This document shows, in pieces, positions 11,801-20,291 of a DNA stretch of 64,000 nucleotides (position 1 is the stretch's first letter; every line of letters begins with the position of its first letter). Both the position numbers and the translations under genes were made by a program. Source of the stretch: Leishmania infantum JPCM5 (taxonomy: Eukaryota > Euglenozoa > Kinetoplastea > Trypanosomatida > Trypanosomatidae); the NCBI RefSeq assembly GCF_000002875.2, contig NC_009411.2, positions 930,001 through 994,000 on the forward strand, read 5' to 3'. The notes below the pieces were generated by a model. It saw only the letters and a list, made by a program, of their open reading frames with translations. It made no database searches and was not told the DNA's origin.

Positions 11801-12711
11801 GCCACAAGCTCGGCGACCACACGGATCTCCTCAGCGAAGAATGCGGTGACCTCCTCATGTACTGCCTTTGCAGGACTGCCGACTGCACCGCCTTTCTGTG
11901 ATGTACCTCGAGCCACCAACCTCTTGAGAACGAGCTCCATCACCTGCAGGCGGCGCAGCACGCACTGCACGACATCGCGCTGCAACGGCAGCAGCCACGC
12001 CTCTTCGGCATCCGTCGACGTAGCCACCAGCTGAGCCGGGGCGCGCTTGTCCTTTCGTGACCCTCCGCGGCTCCTCTGAGCTGTGTTGGAAATGGAGGGC
12101 GTCGTTTTGGGCACACACATGGGCAGTGGCCGATACGAGAAGTGGTACGCACGCAGCAGGTCGCCCAAGGCGCGGACTTCACGGTTCAGGCCCACAAGAT
12201 CCCCCTCCTGCTGGGAGGACGGTTTGGCCGGCGGTGGTGGTGGCGTGCCCATCGACATCTGTTCAGGCATGGCCATCACGCCTGACGAGTGTGCACCACC
12301 TATGAAAGCGGGGTGCAAATCGCCCCAGCGCCGGAGCTGCAGAAGGTGGAATAGTGTAGGGGCCAGAGGTGCCTCCTCGGCCGCCTCACCGGCGCAGCTG
12401 CCGCCGTGAATGCTTGAGGAAGAGACTAGCGCTGCCGCCGACGGGCGCGATTCATCACTGTCGTGTGAATCTGGAAACCTTGACCGTGCAGCGACCTCAC
12501 CCGATGCCAGCGGCACCGAGTCTGCAGTGCCCGCCACTTGCACCACCCCCAGGGGGGCAGTCAAGCGCCATGCTGAAATCGACAAGGGCACACGGAGGAG
12601 CGGCGGCGCAGCCAGATGAGGCCCGTTTCGTCGAGAGCGGTCCCCGCCTACGCACGGCTCTCGTTGTGCGGGAAGAGAAAGAAAAGGGCGCAGCACATGA
12701 GGCCTCCTCAT
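5899..12711 (-). CDS. giant protein with RanBP2-type and other Cys-pair zinc modules
   Basis: An unbroken 2,270-codon frame. The first ~1,300 residues are mostly helical, Ala/Leu-rich sequence with low-complexity Ser/Ala/Arg patches. From about residue 1350 come repeated zinc modules. Three fit the RanBP2 pattern W-x-C-x2-C-x(3+)-N-x6-C-x2-C: WQCSACYLWNSRYARACKRC (~1353), WTCMHCRTVNDPQHVFFCRGC (~1488, seen as two halves) and WWCAECTAALNPWTRTHCELC (~1614). Between and after them are further CxxC pairs (~1380-1410, ~1540-1565, ~1673-1695, ~1753-1790, ~1893-1920) and a final CVQCEQC near the C-terminus. RanBP2 fingers usually bind single-stranded RNA or ubiquitin, so an RNA-related scaffold is possible but unproven. 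The start is uncertain: a strong pyrimidine tract lies inside the first ~20 codons, so the mRNA may begin later and use the Met near residue 144 (12282). I know no function for this protein. Confidence 0.85.
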   Translation of the reverse strand: MRRPHVLRPFLSLPAQREPCVGGDRSRRNGPHLAAPPLLRVPLSISAWRLTAPLGVVQVAGTADSVPLASGEVAARSRFPDSHDSDESRPSAAALVSSSSIHGGSCAGEAAEEAPLAPTLFHLLQLRRWGDLHPAFIGGAHSSGVMAMPEQMSMGTPPPPPAKPSSQQEGDLVGLNREVRALGDLLRAYHFSYRPLPMCVPKTTPSISNTAQRSRGGSRKDKRAPAQLVATSTDAEEAWLLPLQRDVVQCVLRRLQVMELVLKRLVARGTSQKGGAVGSPAKAVHEEVTAFFAEEIRVVAELVALRGVHERDAQSLSCLVHVLTAAADAGVVVSVATLVEAAAAAVQHSQCGVKEGRASVATTAWRSCVPWLLHCYSTTDMRVSPSLLTTSVQTLGDDAASWSTASAWMTAAADRVCATQSTELLQLTPTPAEARWKGVVTGSGADTSVQREKAARAHTFCPWQGVLDAEATETAEAQTYTFEGDGGGNRRRAAGETWLRDWCAGCGITDVGGESNSDSTGTWHPYWKLVVSGMVRSCARAVDAIVELSEGTGEERCSDELSSARPKTTRHRSPASSNSTLATLEEIQFYAVGSYVSLRRIASSLQRHHRLMPLLQLHEMVSGFVGPSGAVAGALLPPPQRRQWHENNAPRRRADGVCGSLSTGAAAAQWRRRLLSGELLQPLSTAPGTQGERRRHRRSDRPPPAYLPQRHQAGAMLWREVALFDAYTLITIGHVSEHAVDGAEVDKNAVLQQLAWLQQECAQHLTVLEASDSEVTERVGTDSEPAESGGNIDSESSATKDRGASYSMPLARRSMLLRCLKQRTRAGLIAKLQEGLRLSAKVLARWGTPEQICALYLRYPSMGASWEVGRALLQCGQYSVAVEVLESLLQASATARGASATYPSAVSSTSSPPLLLSNSAIAVRQLLLEAMEGAAAALVQHSQQCHAVPASGSSSDAAATSIDGSAGGEEVPLPAELRTRLHSLYAHLYSLPIPLPLCLHAVVRGLTSASEEAAVYGIHNDADATSPLAARRHIRSKFSTSADSPSALRPPSRQPHTSAEERARTTAVLCTYALRCHLAENPHKGLLAKTVELWASCVAPYLCRRSCDGAEASPASPLTSLKLSLTDQYLRAVTARILCGYPQLPVARLLLSRLVQLMTPPPSMAPSGTLDAPSTDDADNVSATSDARVALTVVWLLGVLYKLAGMPAARHSATSHGSRSHANVAIPTSLAYRLCVPVTTTTASTQDTEKSALMSCDTQLLAGCRAWNAGFTERYALDTLRLMPRIALEALERLLRSLARHSAAVAATSPTGSLIAAVQRAATLSGRSVGFFHDRVSVILQYRRAEEEQRQPWQCSACYLWNSRYARACKRCHALSTVLLQCRACGCLTSSADDRDDHGLSCDVCGIALVPPLSFQSSGEVPQSSSSAADPLLCASTIDAGVVHVRTQDLTTAAGRRFAAAAAATVTGTGRAANRFTASAAIARVVPLRQWTCMHCRTVNDPQHVFFCRGCGRATTDPEKREAAASAAGVDGASNSAAALACEGCRHSPKSIEARMRPWCERCGALYQRVRELHKPAAGNCTLSSSTNSPSHVPASATGTIPPTAASTGQHSPYLWWCAECTAALNPWTRTHCELCGAGRPAASAAVPEATPGLSLLSEKYNAAAPFIVLPWLMQACHSCKAQSRVGMLHCWQCHALLTWPLEVQRAVSDGWRRWVTQVAHIVMDVRDTESQTEDGAACSSTGADTPLHVPCGTQWLCLHDGCMHVNVVHGAAADAYGDSGATPAPLCHTCTACAFAPRRPAEVLSPFHDRFAWSEAAARLSPTNAALVVEALLLPPSSPLPGDVTMRHSESFGAVSAASEVLSAVRSEETAATAPQSHERWLHRSWLSGVATTFVCTSCGASGASGAAAPSTPLPVRLRPLFMVNVCASCGFCAWGRSSCAYDIPGTPCAGAGDDVRQQPSSSPARGQAREGAMAQPPLLPGEHAMALRLLLKALAHAVREWVALELPPSKRVASRSSCTDSGKASMAASSPVSVTGPSRRLDWAWLSRFVLSGVWLITSSASEALPHGDDSRGGSCALRHQHCLHERLPWRGCDLASPQQACSAEPRVAVLESRGHGTGTVHSAIVDVRQVLDGVCALAEHRVSGSLSCSRSPRRRHRGKGDHAHQQHASPPALPPCLQDAWTRRLILAALELIDVVNASTVFDDIGFATLRRLCLLLRPDEVEHINTETKWTYLQDMKLSRSHVLRGCVQCEQCLTTHGPDQPCAAP

Positions 12712-13887
12712 GACTTTAGTGCTCTTCTTCGTTCAGTCAGAACAAAGGCTGCGGCAGCTGCGCGGATGTGCAGACACGCACACGCGTTGATAACAAGTGC
12801 AGAAAGATACACACCCGACAACAAAACAAATGAAAAAGGAAGACAGAGTGCCGCTTTCTGTGTGGCTGTTGATCCCCCTCCTCCTCCTCGGCAACTCAAG
12901 AATCCGCCGCCGAACTGAGGGGAGGGAAGGAGTAGGGCAAACGGAAAACAAGGGAGATCGGCTTTTGCGCGTCGGCTTCTCGCATTGGCATGCTATCTTC
13001 CCTCCTCCCTCCCTGCCACCCATACGTGCACTTAGGCACCCGCACCCAGCGATGTACCTCGTGTACGTGCGTGTGTGCGTGTGCAAGCGAAAGGAGTGGA
13101 TGAAGTCGATACGAGAGAGAGAGACGCACAACAGCCGTGGCTGTGTTTCACGTGCGCGGCGAGCGGCGAAGGGAGTGGTCCAAAGCGTGACGATGGAAAG
13201 CCACAAAGGCAAAGAGAACGACAGGGCAGAGGGAGCTGAACGCAGCGCACAGGGCGTTGCAGAGGTGCAAGAGAATTTGCCCCTCGTCCACGGCGCTCTC
13301 CGTCGTGCTCTGAAAAACGCGCGTTGCGCACTTGAAACCCCACCCCCAAACGAAGGCATTTCGGCTGCTTCGCTTTGCCCTCTGGAGCCGTGTGAGATGC
13401 GATAGTGGATGTAAAGTCCTCCGCTTCTCCGGGCGTTGCCGACATTTTGACGTTTTCATTCGCTTCTTCATGTCTGTGGATGTGCTCTTCTTGTTTTCCG
13501 GTTGTCTCCGTGTGAAAGAGGAAAGGAAGGAGTGGAGAGGAGGGACGTCGGCTGGTGAGGCCGAACGCCAGCGCTGCAGTGCGTGGAAGCTGAAGCTGAG
13601 CATCGGAGGAAGGAGAGGAAAGGAGCGAACAGGGGGGAGATTCAGTGCGGTCGTCTCCCGTTCTCTCTACAGCGCGCATCCACCGGCACCTTTCGCACCG
13701 CCCCCCCCCCTACACACACACACACGCACAGAAGCATTCTCAGAAACATTCATCAGTAGTATACAAACGAAGACACACAAAGCAACGAATCGCATCGACA
13801 ACAACGCCGATGCCGCGGTTCGCGTTTGCTCCCTGCGCTGATCAAGTCACCTCGGTGGAAGGAGGGGGGGAGGGGGGGCTTTCAGTC
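12712..13887. other. intergenic spacer
   Basis: Spacer between the 90-residue gene and the giant zinc-finger gene. It holds an A-rich plus-strand stretch (about 12790-12850, T-rich on the transcribed strand), a run of C (13702-13711) beside a CA microsatellite, and a G-rich stretch (13859-13880) just after the stop of the small gene. No gene is visible. Confidence 0.65.
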
Positions 13888-14160
13888 TCACAGCGCACCC
13901 TGGCTTTGCTTCTCCACGGCATCCACCACGTCCTGAATCCGGATCGCTCGATTGGTCACGACGCGGAGGCGTTCGACCGGTTCATAGAACGGAAAGAGAA
14001 TATCGCGATAAAGCGCCTCGAGCGTGCGCTGGAGCTCCTCAATGCGAACGGCAGAAGCTGAGGAGAAGACATCGACGCTGGCCGAGGCGGCGGTGGCTCC
14101 AGTGGCAAAGCCGGGGGAGTGGGAGGGTACGTCTCCGGAGTTTGCAGGTGCAGAAGACAT
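13888..14160 (-). CDS. small conserved-looking hypothetical protein (90 aa)
   Basis: A 90-residue protein. Residues ~40-85 form a dense amphipathic helical segment (VRIEELQRTLEALYRDILFP followed by FYEPVERLRVV and a second helix IQDVVDAVEKQ). The first ~35 residues are Ser/Ala/Gly-rich. The frame is open upstream to 14349, but the added part is His/Thr/Arg low-complexity sequence encoded by a CA/GC-rich UTR. I therefore start at the ATG at 14160 (MSSAPANSGD). The size and short coiled-coil character suit a subunit of a small helical complex, but no family is recognised. The gene is isolated by ~1 kb spacers, and the helical segment is the main evidence that it is real. Confidence 0.65.
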   Translation of the reverse strand: MSSAPANSGDVPSHSPGFATGATAASASVDVFSSASAVRIEELQRTLEALYRDILFPFYEPVERLRVVTNRAIRIQDVVDAVEKQSQGAL

Positions 14161-15185
14161 GACGCTTTGGTGGTGACCGCGTCTACGTGTTTGCCCTCGG
14201 GCACGTGCTCGTGCGTGTGTCTGTATGTCGCTCTGCGTGTGGGTATGCGAGAGGGGAAAGGGAGGGACGCCGAGGTCACGCGCCTCCTCCGTCGTATCGC
14301 TGTATCGGCCCCCGCTCAGCGTGTGTTCAGCTGGCCCCGACACAAGCACACACTGTCGCAGTGTCGATGCGTGGTGCCGTCACTGTGAGCGGATGGGAGA
14401 GAAAAGGAATCACGACCCACACTGCATACACTCATATGCATGTATGCGTGCAAGTATGTGCAAGTGCAATGCAGAGGTAGAAGAGGGAAGCAAGTGAGCG
14501 ACACCTGTGAAAAACGAGGGGAAGATAGGGCGCCACCTGCGGTCTGAGAGGCCACACGGCATACAAAATGTGCGCGGTGGGGGTTGGGGGTGACCAAGGA
14601 CAGCGAGAGAAGGAAAGGGGTGGTTGTTCCGCAACTAACCTCCTCCCACCCTCCCCTGTCTCCTGCTAGTATGTACGTTGGTGCACATGCACGGCCCGCC
14701 TCACCTGTGTGTGTGTGTGTGTGTATGTGTGTGTGTCGGGGGAGGGATAGAGCGGGTGTTGCGCTTGTTCGTTCGTTGTTGCTGCAGTTGCACCCCTGTC
14801 CCTCGTTCCCTCCTCCTTTGAGGGCGAAAAAAAGAGCGAGCAGAGACACGCGAAGAACAGACGCGCATGGGCGGTGAGCGGGGGATAGTCGGGCCGGGGG
14901 TGACGTGGCGCGCTGCTCACTCACACGCCTACCCACCGCATTGAGAAACGAGCACGCATTGGTGTGTGCGTGCCTTCGTGGGGAGTGCACGCGCGTGTCT
15001 GCTGTAAAGCACTTGCGGGAGGACGAGGGGAAGAACAGACGCTGTGGGGCAGAGGGGGTGTCAAAACGGTCTGTGCATACCCCTTCCCTCCCCCCTCACG
15101 GTGTCGCTGCCATCTGGGTACGTCATGTGAATCTTGCCAGCACACAAACACACACACACGAGCATACATCTCTCCTTGATGAACC
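14161..15185. other. intergenic spacer with GT microsatellite
   Basis: Spacer between the UVRAG-like gene and the 90-residue gene. It includes a TG run (14706-14737) and several CA/GT-rich patches. No gene is visible on either strand. Confidence 0.65.
14706..14737. repeat. TG dinucleotide microsatellite
   Basis: TG run interrupted once by an A. Same spacer-type repeat as at 3585 and 35485. Confidence 0.95.
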
Positions 15186-17486
15186 TCACTCGACGTCGTG
15201 TAGCAGCAGATCGAGCAGCGCGCCGAGCCGATCAGAGCAGGCGAGCACGCGGCGCTCTGGCTTGCCCATCGCCTTTGCCAGGGCAATCCCATCGCGCAGC
15301 AATAGATGCACACCAGCCATCATGAGAGGTCGCTCGGCTACCTTGTGGCAACTTAGCGGGTACTTGCGCGCATCAGTGAGCGTGTAAGGGGCCGCCAACA
15401 CCTGCTCGGCGCTGATGTTCGGCGACTGAAGCACTTGGCTCTGTCCGCTTGCTAGAACAATCGGATAGGGCAGTGCGCAGCTGTACAATATAGAAAGCAC
15501 AACAAGCAGGTGACCGGCATGGCCGAGAGCGATGGCCTCCTCCTGCATATCCTCTGCCGTGCTTGCCACCAAATGCGAGGCAGTGTCAGCTTCGGCGCGT
15601 CCAGCAAACATGATCGGGAGCGCGCACTTGTTGATGTGGTCCTTCGCGTCCGCCGCGCGTGTGCAGGCCTCATTCGCGTACTGGGACGAAAGCTCCACCG
15701 TGTATACGAGGCACAGCTCCCGCGCGCGCCGCTGCCGGATTCTGGCGAGCTGAGCGCGGAGCCGCGCGCGCTGTGCCTCCTCTTCGCGAACCGTCACCCT
15801 TGATTGCTCTCCCGCCTCGGGTGATACCGTGTAAACCTGATAGCTCTGCAGCTTGGCCTGTGCCTCCTCTTGTCTCTGCAACCGCCGTTGCCGCTGCTCC
15901 ACCTGCTCTCGCAGCGCCTCCAGCTCCAGAGTGGAGAGGGTCAGCTGCTCTCGTGCAGCTGACAGCTGCACACGAAGTGCAGCACACCGTGCCTCCCCCG
16001 CACGCTCCAGTGGATCGGCGGCGGCTTCACGATTCAAGTCCGCTGCCAGTTGTGCCTGCCGCTCCTCTGTCAGGTCTGCCAGTTGCTGCCACGCAACTGT
16101 CGCGAGCGTTGCCGCCTTCACGTCCCCTATGGTCATACGCAGCGGACCGGCACGAGGGACGGCAGTGGGCGGGTATCGCCAGCCAACTGAAGACGGTGCC
16201 CGACTCCACGGCAGCTCTTCACAGGCCGCTGCCGCCTCCGCTGCGGCAGTCGCCACGATCGATGATTGGCCAGCGATCGTGTGAAGCGTGTCAGGAAAGG
16301 AAGACGTGGGTTGCAGCTCGGCCCCCGTCGGCGGTGGGGCAAAGGTGCGAGTTCGAGCCGCCCGCATCTCCTCCAGCAGCCCCGTCGCCGCAGCTGAGAT
16401 GTCTGACAGGCACACGCGCGGGACAAAGACGCCGTCCGTGTATCTTAAAAAGATGATGGGTCTGGTGCAGCATCGAGTTTGTGGCTGCTGATGCTGCTGC
16501 TGCTCGAGGTGAAACACTCGGCTCAGTGTAGCGTCTGCCTCCTCCATGGTCGACCCGGCGTATACCACGTCGCGCATGTCCACTTGGCAGCGATGCACGC
16601 ACACGTCGGCGGGCACAATGTGATCGAGAGGAATAGTTGTGGGCGGCGTGGTATCCGATGCAGACGCCATCAATGACACCGCGTTTGAAAGGCATGCAGC
16701 TGTGTAGTAGAAGGCAAGCTCAACCTGTGTGGCCGCGCCGTACGCGTTCAGTTGCCCAGGCGGTATGGCGGACCAGCAGGGGTGTGAACTGCCACGCGCC
16801 ACCTCACTCGTATACACGTGAGCCGGTGAGGTAAAGAGCGTGGGCGGCCACCGCCCCTCCATGGCCCACTCGTCATCACCATCGCCGCGGCTGCCGTACT
16901 CCCTTGTAGCCCCTGTGTCGTGCGTCGATCCCGCAGACGCGGCACTGCTCGCCTGACCAGCTCCAGCGGCAGAGGACGAGAACGGAGGAAGGGCGTCGAT
17001 TGTGTAGTAGACTTCGATGCACAAAGAGGGGTTGTGGAAGTTGACAGTGTGTCCTGATGAGCTGATGTGAGCGATGGCTACAGGGGTGGCGCGCACTGCT
17101 TCGTCGCTGAGTGAGTTTATGTTCTGGTCTGGATGAGATGGGAGCGGCAAAGCCAAACGTCCGGAGCGATCAGCAGTCGTAGCGTGCGGTGGCGTCGACG
17201 GTGATGGGCGACGCAATGTTCCCACAGTAGCCGCTTCCCCGTTAGACTGCATACTCGAGCTCTGGCAGATACCTCCCTCGCCCCCCTTTGCCAAAGACGC
17301 AGTCGAGTGTAGCGAGGAGTCGTAGCCGCCGTCATCAGGTGCACTCGTTGGCTGAGCTGGCACCGCGGTGGGTGCGGCGCGCCGCGGCCGCTGTGCCGCC
17401 AAGCACACATGTAGCGGAGCACAGCGGAGCGAGACACCGGTGAGGTGCCTAACACAGCGGAAGTCGAACGGAACCAGTGACGTCAT
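15186..17486 (-). CDS. UVRAG/VPS38/ATG14-like protein (candidate class III PI3-kinase subunit)
   Basis: A 766-residue protein with the architecture of UVRAG/VPS38. A beta-rich, possibly C2-like region lies at ~145-370 (for example SLCIEVYYTIDALPPF and PIIFLRYTDGVFVPRVCL). A long charged coiled coil rich in Arg/Gln/Glu spans ~495-590. A C-terminal alpha/beta segment at ~600-766 contains ALGHAGHLLVVLSILYSCAL then PYPIVLASGQS (~652-682), resembling the family's LGyvaH...vpLrYPi...gSrS block, followed by a PLSCHKVAE...GVHLLLRDGIALAKAMGK block like the FPLY...F..GV.LLN.NI segment. In other eukaryotes this subunit joins VPS34, VPS15 and Beclin-1/ATG6 to make PI3P for endosomal sorting and autophagy. 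The N-terminus and inter-domain loops are expanded low complexity. A strong acceptor site precedes the chosen ATG. The assignment rests on recalled motif similarity. Confidence 0.6.
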   Translation of the reverse strand: MTSLVPFDFRCVRHLTGVSLRCAPLHVCLAAQRPRRAAPTAVPAQPTSAPDDGGYDSSLHSTASLAKGGEGGICQSSSMQSNGEAATVGTLRRPSPSTPPHATTADRSGRLALPLPSHPDQNINSLSDEAVRATPVAIAHISSSGHTVNFHNPSLCIEVYYTIDALPPFSSSAAGAGQASSAASAGSTHDTGATREYGSRGDGDDEWAMEGRWPPTLFTSPAHVYTSEVARGSSHPCWSAIPPGQLNAYGAATQVELAFYYTAACLSNAVSLMASASDTTPPTTIPLDHIVPADVCVHRCQVDMRDVVYAGSTMEEADATLSRVFHLEQQQHQQPQTRCCTRPIIFLRYTDGVFVPRVCLSDISAAATGLLEEMRAARTRTFAPPPTGAELQPTSSFPDTLHTIAGQSSIVATAAAEAAAACEELPWSRAPSSVGWRYPPTAVPRAGPLRMTIGDVKAATLATVAWQQLADLTEERQAQLAADLNREAAADPLERAGEARCAALRVQLSAAREQLTLSTLELEALREQVEQRQRRLQRQEEAQAKLQSYQVYTVSPEAGEQSRVTVREEEAQRARLRAQLARIRQRRARELCLVYTVELSSQYANEACTRAADAKDHINKCALPIMFAGRAEADTASHLVASTAEDMQEEAIALGHAGHLLVVLSILYSCALPYPIVLASGQSQVLQSPNISAEQVLAAPYTLTDARKYPLSCHKVAERPLMMAGVHLLLRDGIALAKAMGKPERRVLACSDRLGALLDLLLHDVE

Positions 17487-17544
17487 CGAGCGTGCTGCGG
17501 TGCAGTGAGACCGCCTTGAGAGAGGGGTGGCGGTTTGCTAAGAT

Positions 17545-17578
17545 CTGCGGGAGGAGAAACAGAAGGGAGAGATGCGAA
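17545..17578 (-). promoter_or_regulatory. candidate spliced-leader acceptor for the UVRAG-like gene
   Basis: On the minus strand an almost pure pyrimidine tract of about 25 nt ends in CCCGCAG (AG at 17546-17545), 58 nt before the ATG at 17486. This is one of the clearest trans-splice acceptors in the window and supports that start codon. Confidence 0.6.
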
Positions 17579-18469
17579 GGGCGGATCACCACCACAGCTC
17601 GGTCAGCTCGGTCAGTCGTATCTGCACTCTGTGACATGCAGGCGTGTGTGCATGTATGTGTGTGTGTGTGCATCACATTGGGACGGGGAAAAGGAGTGCG
17701 AAGGGGATGAAACATACATGCAACACACAAGAGGAATTATATATGGGGGGGAAGAAGCACACACGTACCGTACGAGTTGCGAGCGAATCTGTGAAAAGAG
17801 TGGTAGAAGCACCGACGCGGCGAAGATCGCGAGAGCGCAAAAAGAGAAGGGAGGGAGCGAGGCGCACACGGCATACACGAATTTAAGGGCTCTTGGCACC
17901 ATTCACCTCCCCCTGTCCTTTGCTTCTCTCCTGCTGCGCCCCATCCCCACTCTCCTCTTTCTTTCTCTTCTTCGAGCACACCTGCACAGGTCCGGCAACG
18001 CGTATGTGCGTGGCATCGTGGGGAAGCTCAGCACTGCAAAGCAGAACTGAGAGCTGCCCCACTTCCGAGTTGGGCTCACGTCTCCCCTCCTCTATTGGTG
18101 GGCCTCTCTCTCTGTATCGTTGTTTGCGTTTATGATGGAAGGAGGCTTTTCCGTTTCCTGACCGTGTGTGCACGCCCGCACCCCACGCGAGTCTCGCACG
18201 CACACAAACACGCTTACACCAGGCAACAGGAGGCTTTATTCCGTTTATGTTGAAAACTGCACAGCCGCCAGCGGCGCCCCTTGCCCCTCCTCCCTCCTCC
18301 TTCCCCTCCCGGTCTCACCAGCGTCCCCCAACATCGTGGGAAACTACTGTCTCAGCGCCCGGCTGTGTAGCCACACAGGCTTTGACGAAAGCGGCGTATA
18401 GGGGAGACGATAAAAGCAAAGGAAGCGGCGCGCAAGCCCTCGACCATCTCGCCAACTGCAGTGGCCGCC
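17579..18469. other. intergenic spacer
   Basis: Spacer between the NEP1-family gene and the UVRAG-like gene. It contains GT runs at 17640-17672, a G run near 17744 and pyrimidine-rich plus-strand blocks (17900-17965, 18270-18320). No gene is visible. Confidence 0.65.
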
Positions 18470-19669
18470 TCACAGCTCGTTGTCCTCAGCCTGGTCGACA
18501 GGAAACACTTCGCCGCGCCTTTTTGGCGGCTCCGGTGTGCTGCAGCGGTCTGTCTTCGCTTGCCCACCGCCTGCCCCCATACCCGCGGCACTACCGCTGA
18601 CGCTGCTAGCCGGCTCCACGCGTGTGTGTCCCTCGCACACCCGTGCGCATTGCACGTGCGCTGTCATCGGATATGCGGAGAGGCACACCGATTTGGTGAT
18701 GTAGTCGATGCCGTCCAGGTTGCAGTCGTCCGTGCACGAGATGCAGTAGAAGGCTGTCACGTGCTTGATTCCGCCCTGCAGAGAGTCGTCCACCGGGGCC
18801 GCGACAGCCTGTTGTGCCAGCTGCGTCGCCGTAACGATGGGAGAAGAGAGGCTGTTCGTGAGTCCCACCACCTCTGCGCCATGGGGAATGATGGGTGCCA
18901 CGGAGCCCGGCATCAGCCGCATCAGCACCTGCCCATCCGTCGAGCAGATACGTCCATCACGGAGCAGGGCAGACATGAGACCGCGGAAACGCGCGTACGT
19001 GCGCGGCGGCCGCAACGCCGGCGACACCTCGATCACCTTACCTTGCCGCACGAAGAGACTAATGTACACGCGCAGTCGGTGCTGGTAGGCGAGGTCAGAG
19101 TCAAAGAGGGCGAGGAGACACTGATGAACAATGTCGGGCCGCACGTCTTTCAGGGACTCGTTGGCGATCTCGGTCGTCGCCGCCCTGTCGTAGGCGTCTA
19201 CAAGACCCATGTTGCCCAGCAGAATGCCGGCCTTCTCTAGGATGACGACAATATCACGCGGCTTTGCGGCACTGCTGCGGCTACCGCTAGTGTTGCGAGG
19301 ATCGTTGCCCGTGGGGCGGGCACCTCGAGACGAGGAAGCAGCAGCAGCAGTGCCGGGGCATTGTGACGACGACGAGAAGCGAGACTTGGTGAGAGACGAG
19401 GAGAAGGGACGGGTCCCAACGCTGCCAGTGCCCCCACGGCCGCCACGACCGCCACGCGTGCGCTCGCCGGGCAGGTGCGGCCGCGGAATGGACTCGTCCG
19501 CGACTTGCGGTCGATACCCACCGGACCACTTGGAGCTGCTAGACATGCCAGCTGCGCTGTGGTCACGATCACGAAAGCTGTCGCAGCGATCGCCGCCACC
19601 ACGGCCGCGACGGCCGCGGCCGTCGAAGCTACCGCTGCCGCTGCGCTGGCGTTTAAAGTTGGACTGCAT
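18470..19669 (-). CDS. EMG1/NEP1-family (SPOUT) rRNA methyltransferase-like protein with RGG N-terminus
   Basis: A 399-residue protein. Residues ~1-130 are a Gly/Arg/Ser-rich tail with RGG-like motifs (GRGRRGRGGG near 18-27, RGGRGGRGG further on), suggesting RNA contact. The rest follows NEP1: RDIVVILEKAGILL (~135), the diagnostic RPPRTYARFRGLMSALL (~219-236) and the C-terminal SAYPMTAHVQCARVC (~326-340), equivalent to the family's S-x-YPLSA-x-CAK block. EMG1/NEP1 methylates N1 of the hypermodified pseudouridine in 18S rRNA and helps 40S assembly in the nucleolus. The Gly-Ala stretch normally forming part of the SAM site appears as FYCISCTDDCN, so activity is uncertain. The start at 19669 follows a pyrimidine tract with CAG only 5 nt upstream. 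The frame is open to 19831, but that part is UTR-like. Confidence 0.8.
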   Translation of the reverse strand: MQSNFKRQRSGSGSFDGRGRRGRGGGDRCDSFRDRDHSAAGMSSSSKWSGGYRPQVADESIPRPHLPGERTRGGRGGRGGTGSVGTRPFSSSLTKSRFSSSSQCPGTAAAASSSRGARPTGNDPRNTSGSRSSAAKPRDIVVILEKAGILLGNMGLVDAYDRAATTEIANESLKDVRPDIVHQCLLALFDSDLAYQHRLRVYISLFVRQGKVIEVSPALRPPRTYARFRGLMSALLRDGRICSTDGQVLMRLMPGSVAPIIPHGAEVVGLTNSLSSPIVTATQLAQQAVAAPVDDSLQGGIKHVTAFYCISCTDDCNLDGIDYITKSVCLSAYPMTAHVQCARVCEGHTRVEPASSVSGSAAGMGAGGGQAKTDRCSTPEPPKRRGEVFPVDQAEDNEL

Positions 19670-20291
19670 ATCTACTGTCGATGGAGCAGGCAGGAAAAGA
19701 AGAGCCGAAGAAGTAAACACAAAAGGAGTGAGTCGTGGAGGCATGCCTGCTCGCCGATGAAGGGGCAAGCACCGTCCGCCTGGGATCTGGAGATGTGGCG
19801 TGTACGTGCGTGTGCGCGTGCGTACATTCATCCTTTCGAATGGTGCAAGTCTCTTCTTACGACGGGTTGTCAGAGACTCACCTCAAGGAGCGAACAAAAG
19901 AAAAAGATGATGATGAAGGCAGCACGCTGACATATCATATACGTCCACTTGTGCTCGCGATACTGTGGTGTGCATTTTTCGTTTTTCGTTTTGTTCTTTG
20001 GGGGTTGTCCGCATCTTCTGAGAAGCCAAGAGTCTATTAAGCACGCCGTGTGTCCTTCGAGAAACTTAAAAAAGAGGGAAGGGAGGGAGGGGTGCAGCAA
20101 GGGGCAGCACCCTCATCCAGCACCGTGCTACTGCCCCCGCGTGCATCTGTCTGGGCGTGAGGGAAACCTAGAGAAGTCCAGAGTGAGGCCAGTGCGCGCA
20201 CATTCGGCGCTTGCCTTCATCACTCACTCCACTTCGCTTTTTCCCCCCACGCCATCCTGCACTTTCGCCCTCCCCGCTGCATCGCGTAGCG
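19670..20291. other. intergenic spacer
   Basis: Spacer between the 1,142-residue gene and the NEP1-family gene. The minus strand has a pyrimidine-rich stretch (about 19680-19735) leading to the NEP1 start. The middle (19895-20060) is AT-rich with T and A runs. No gene is visible. Confidence 0.65.
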
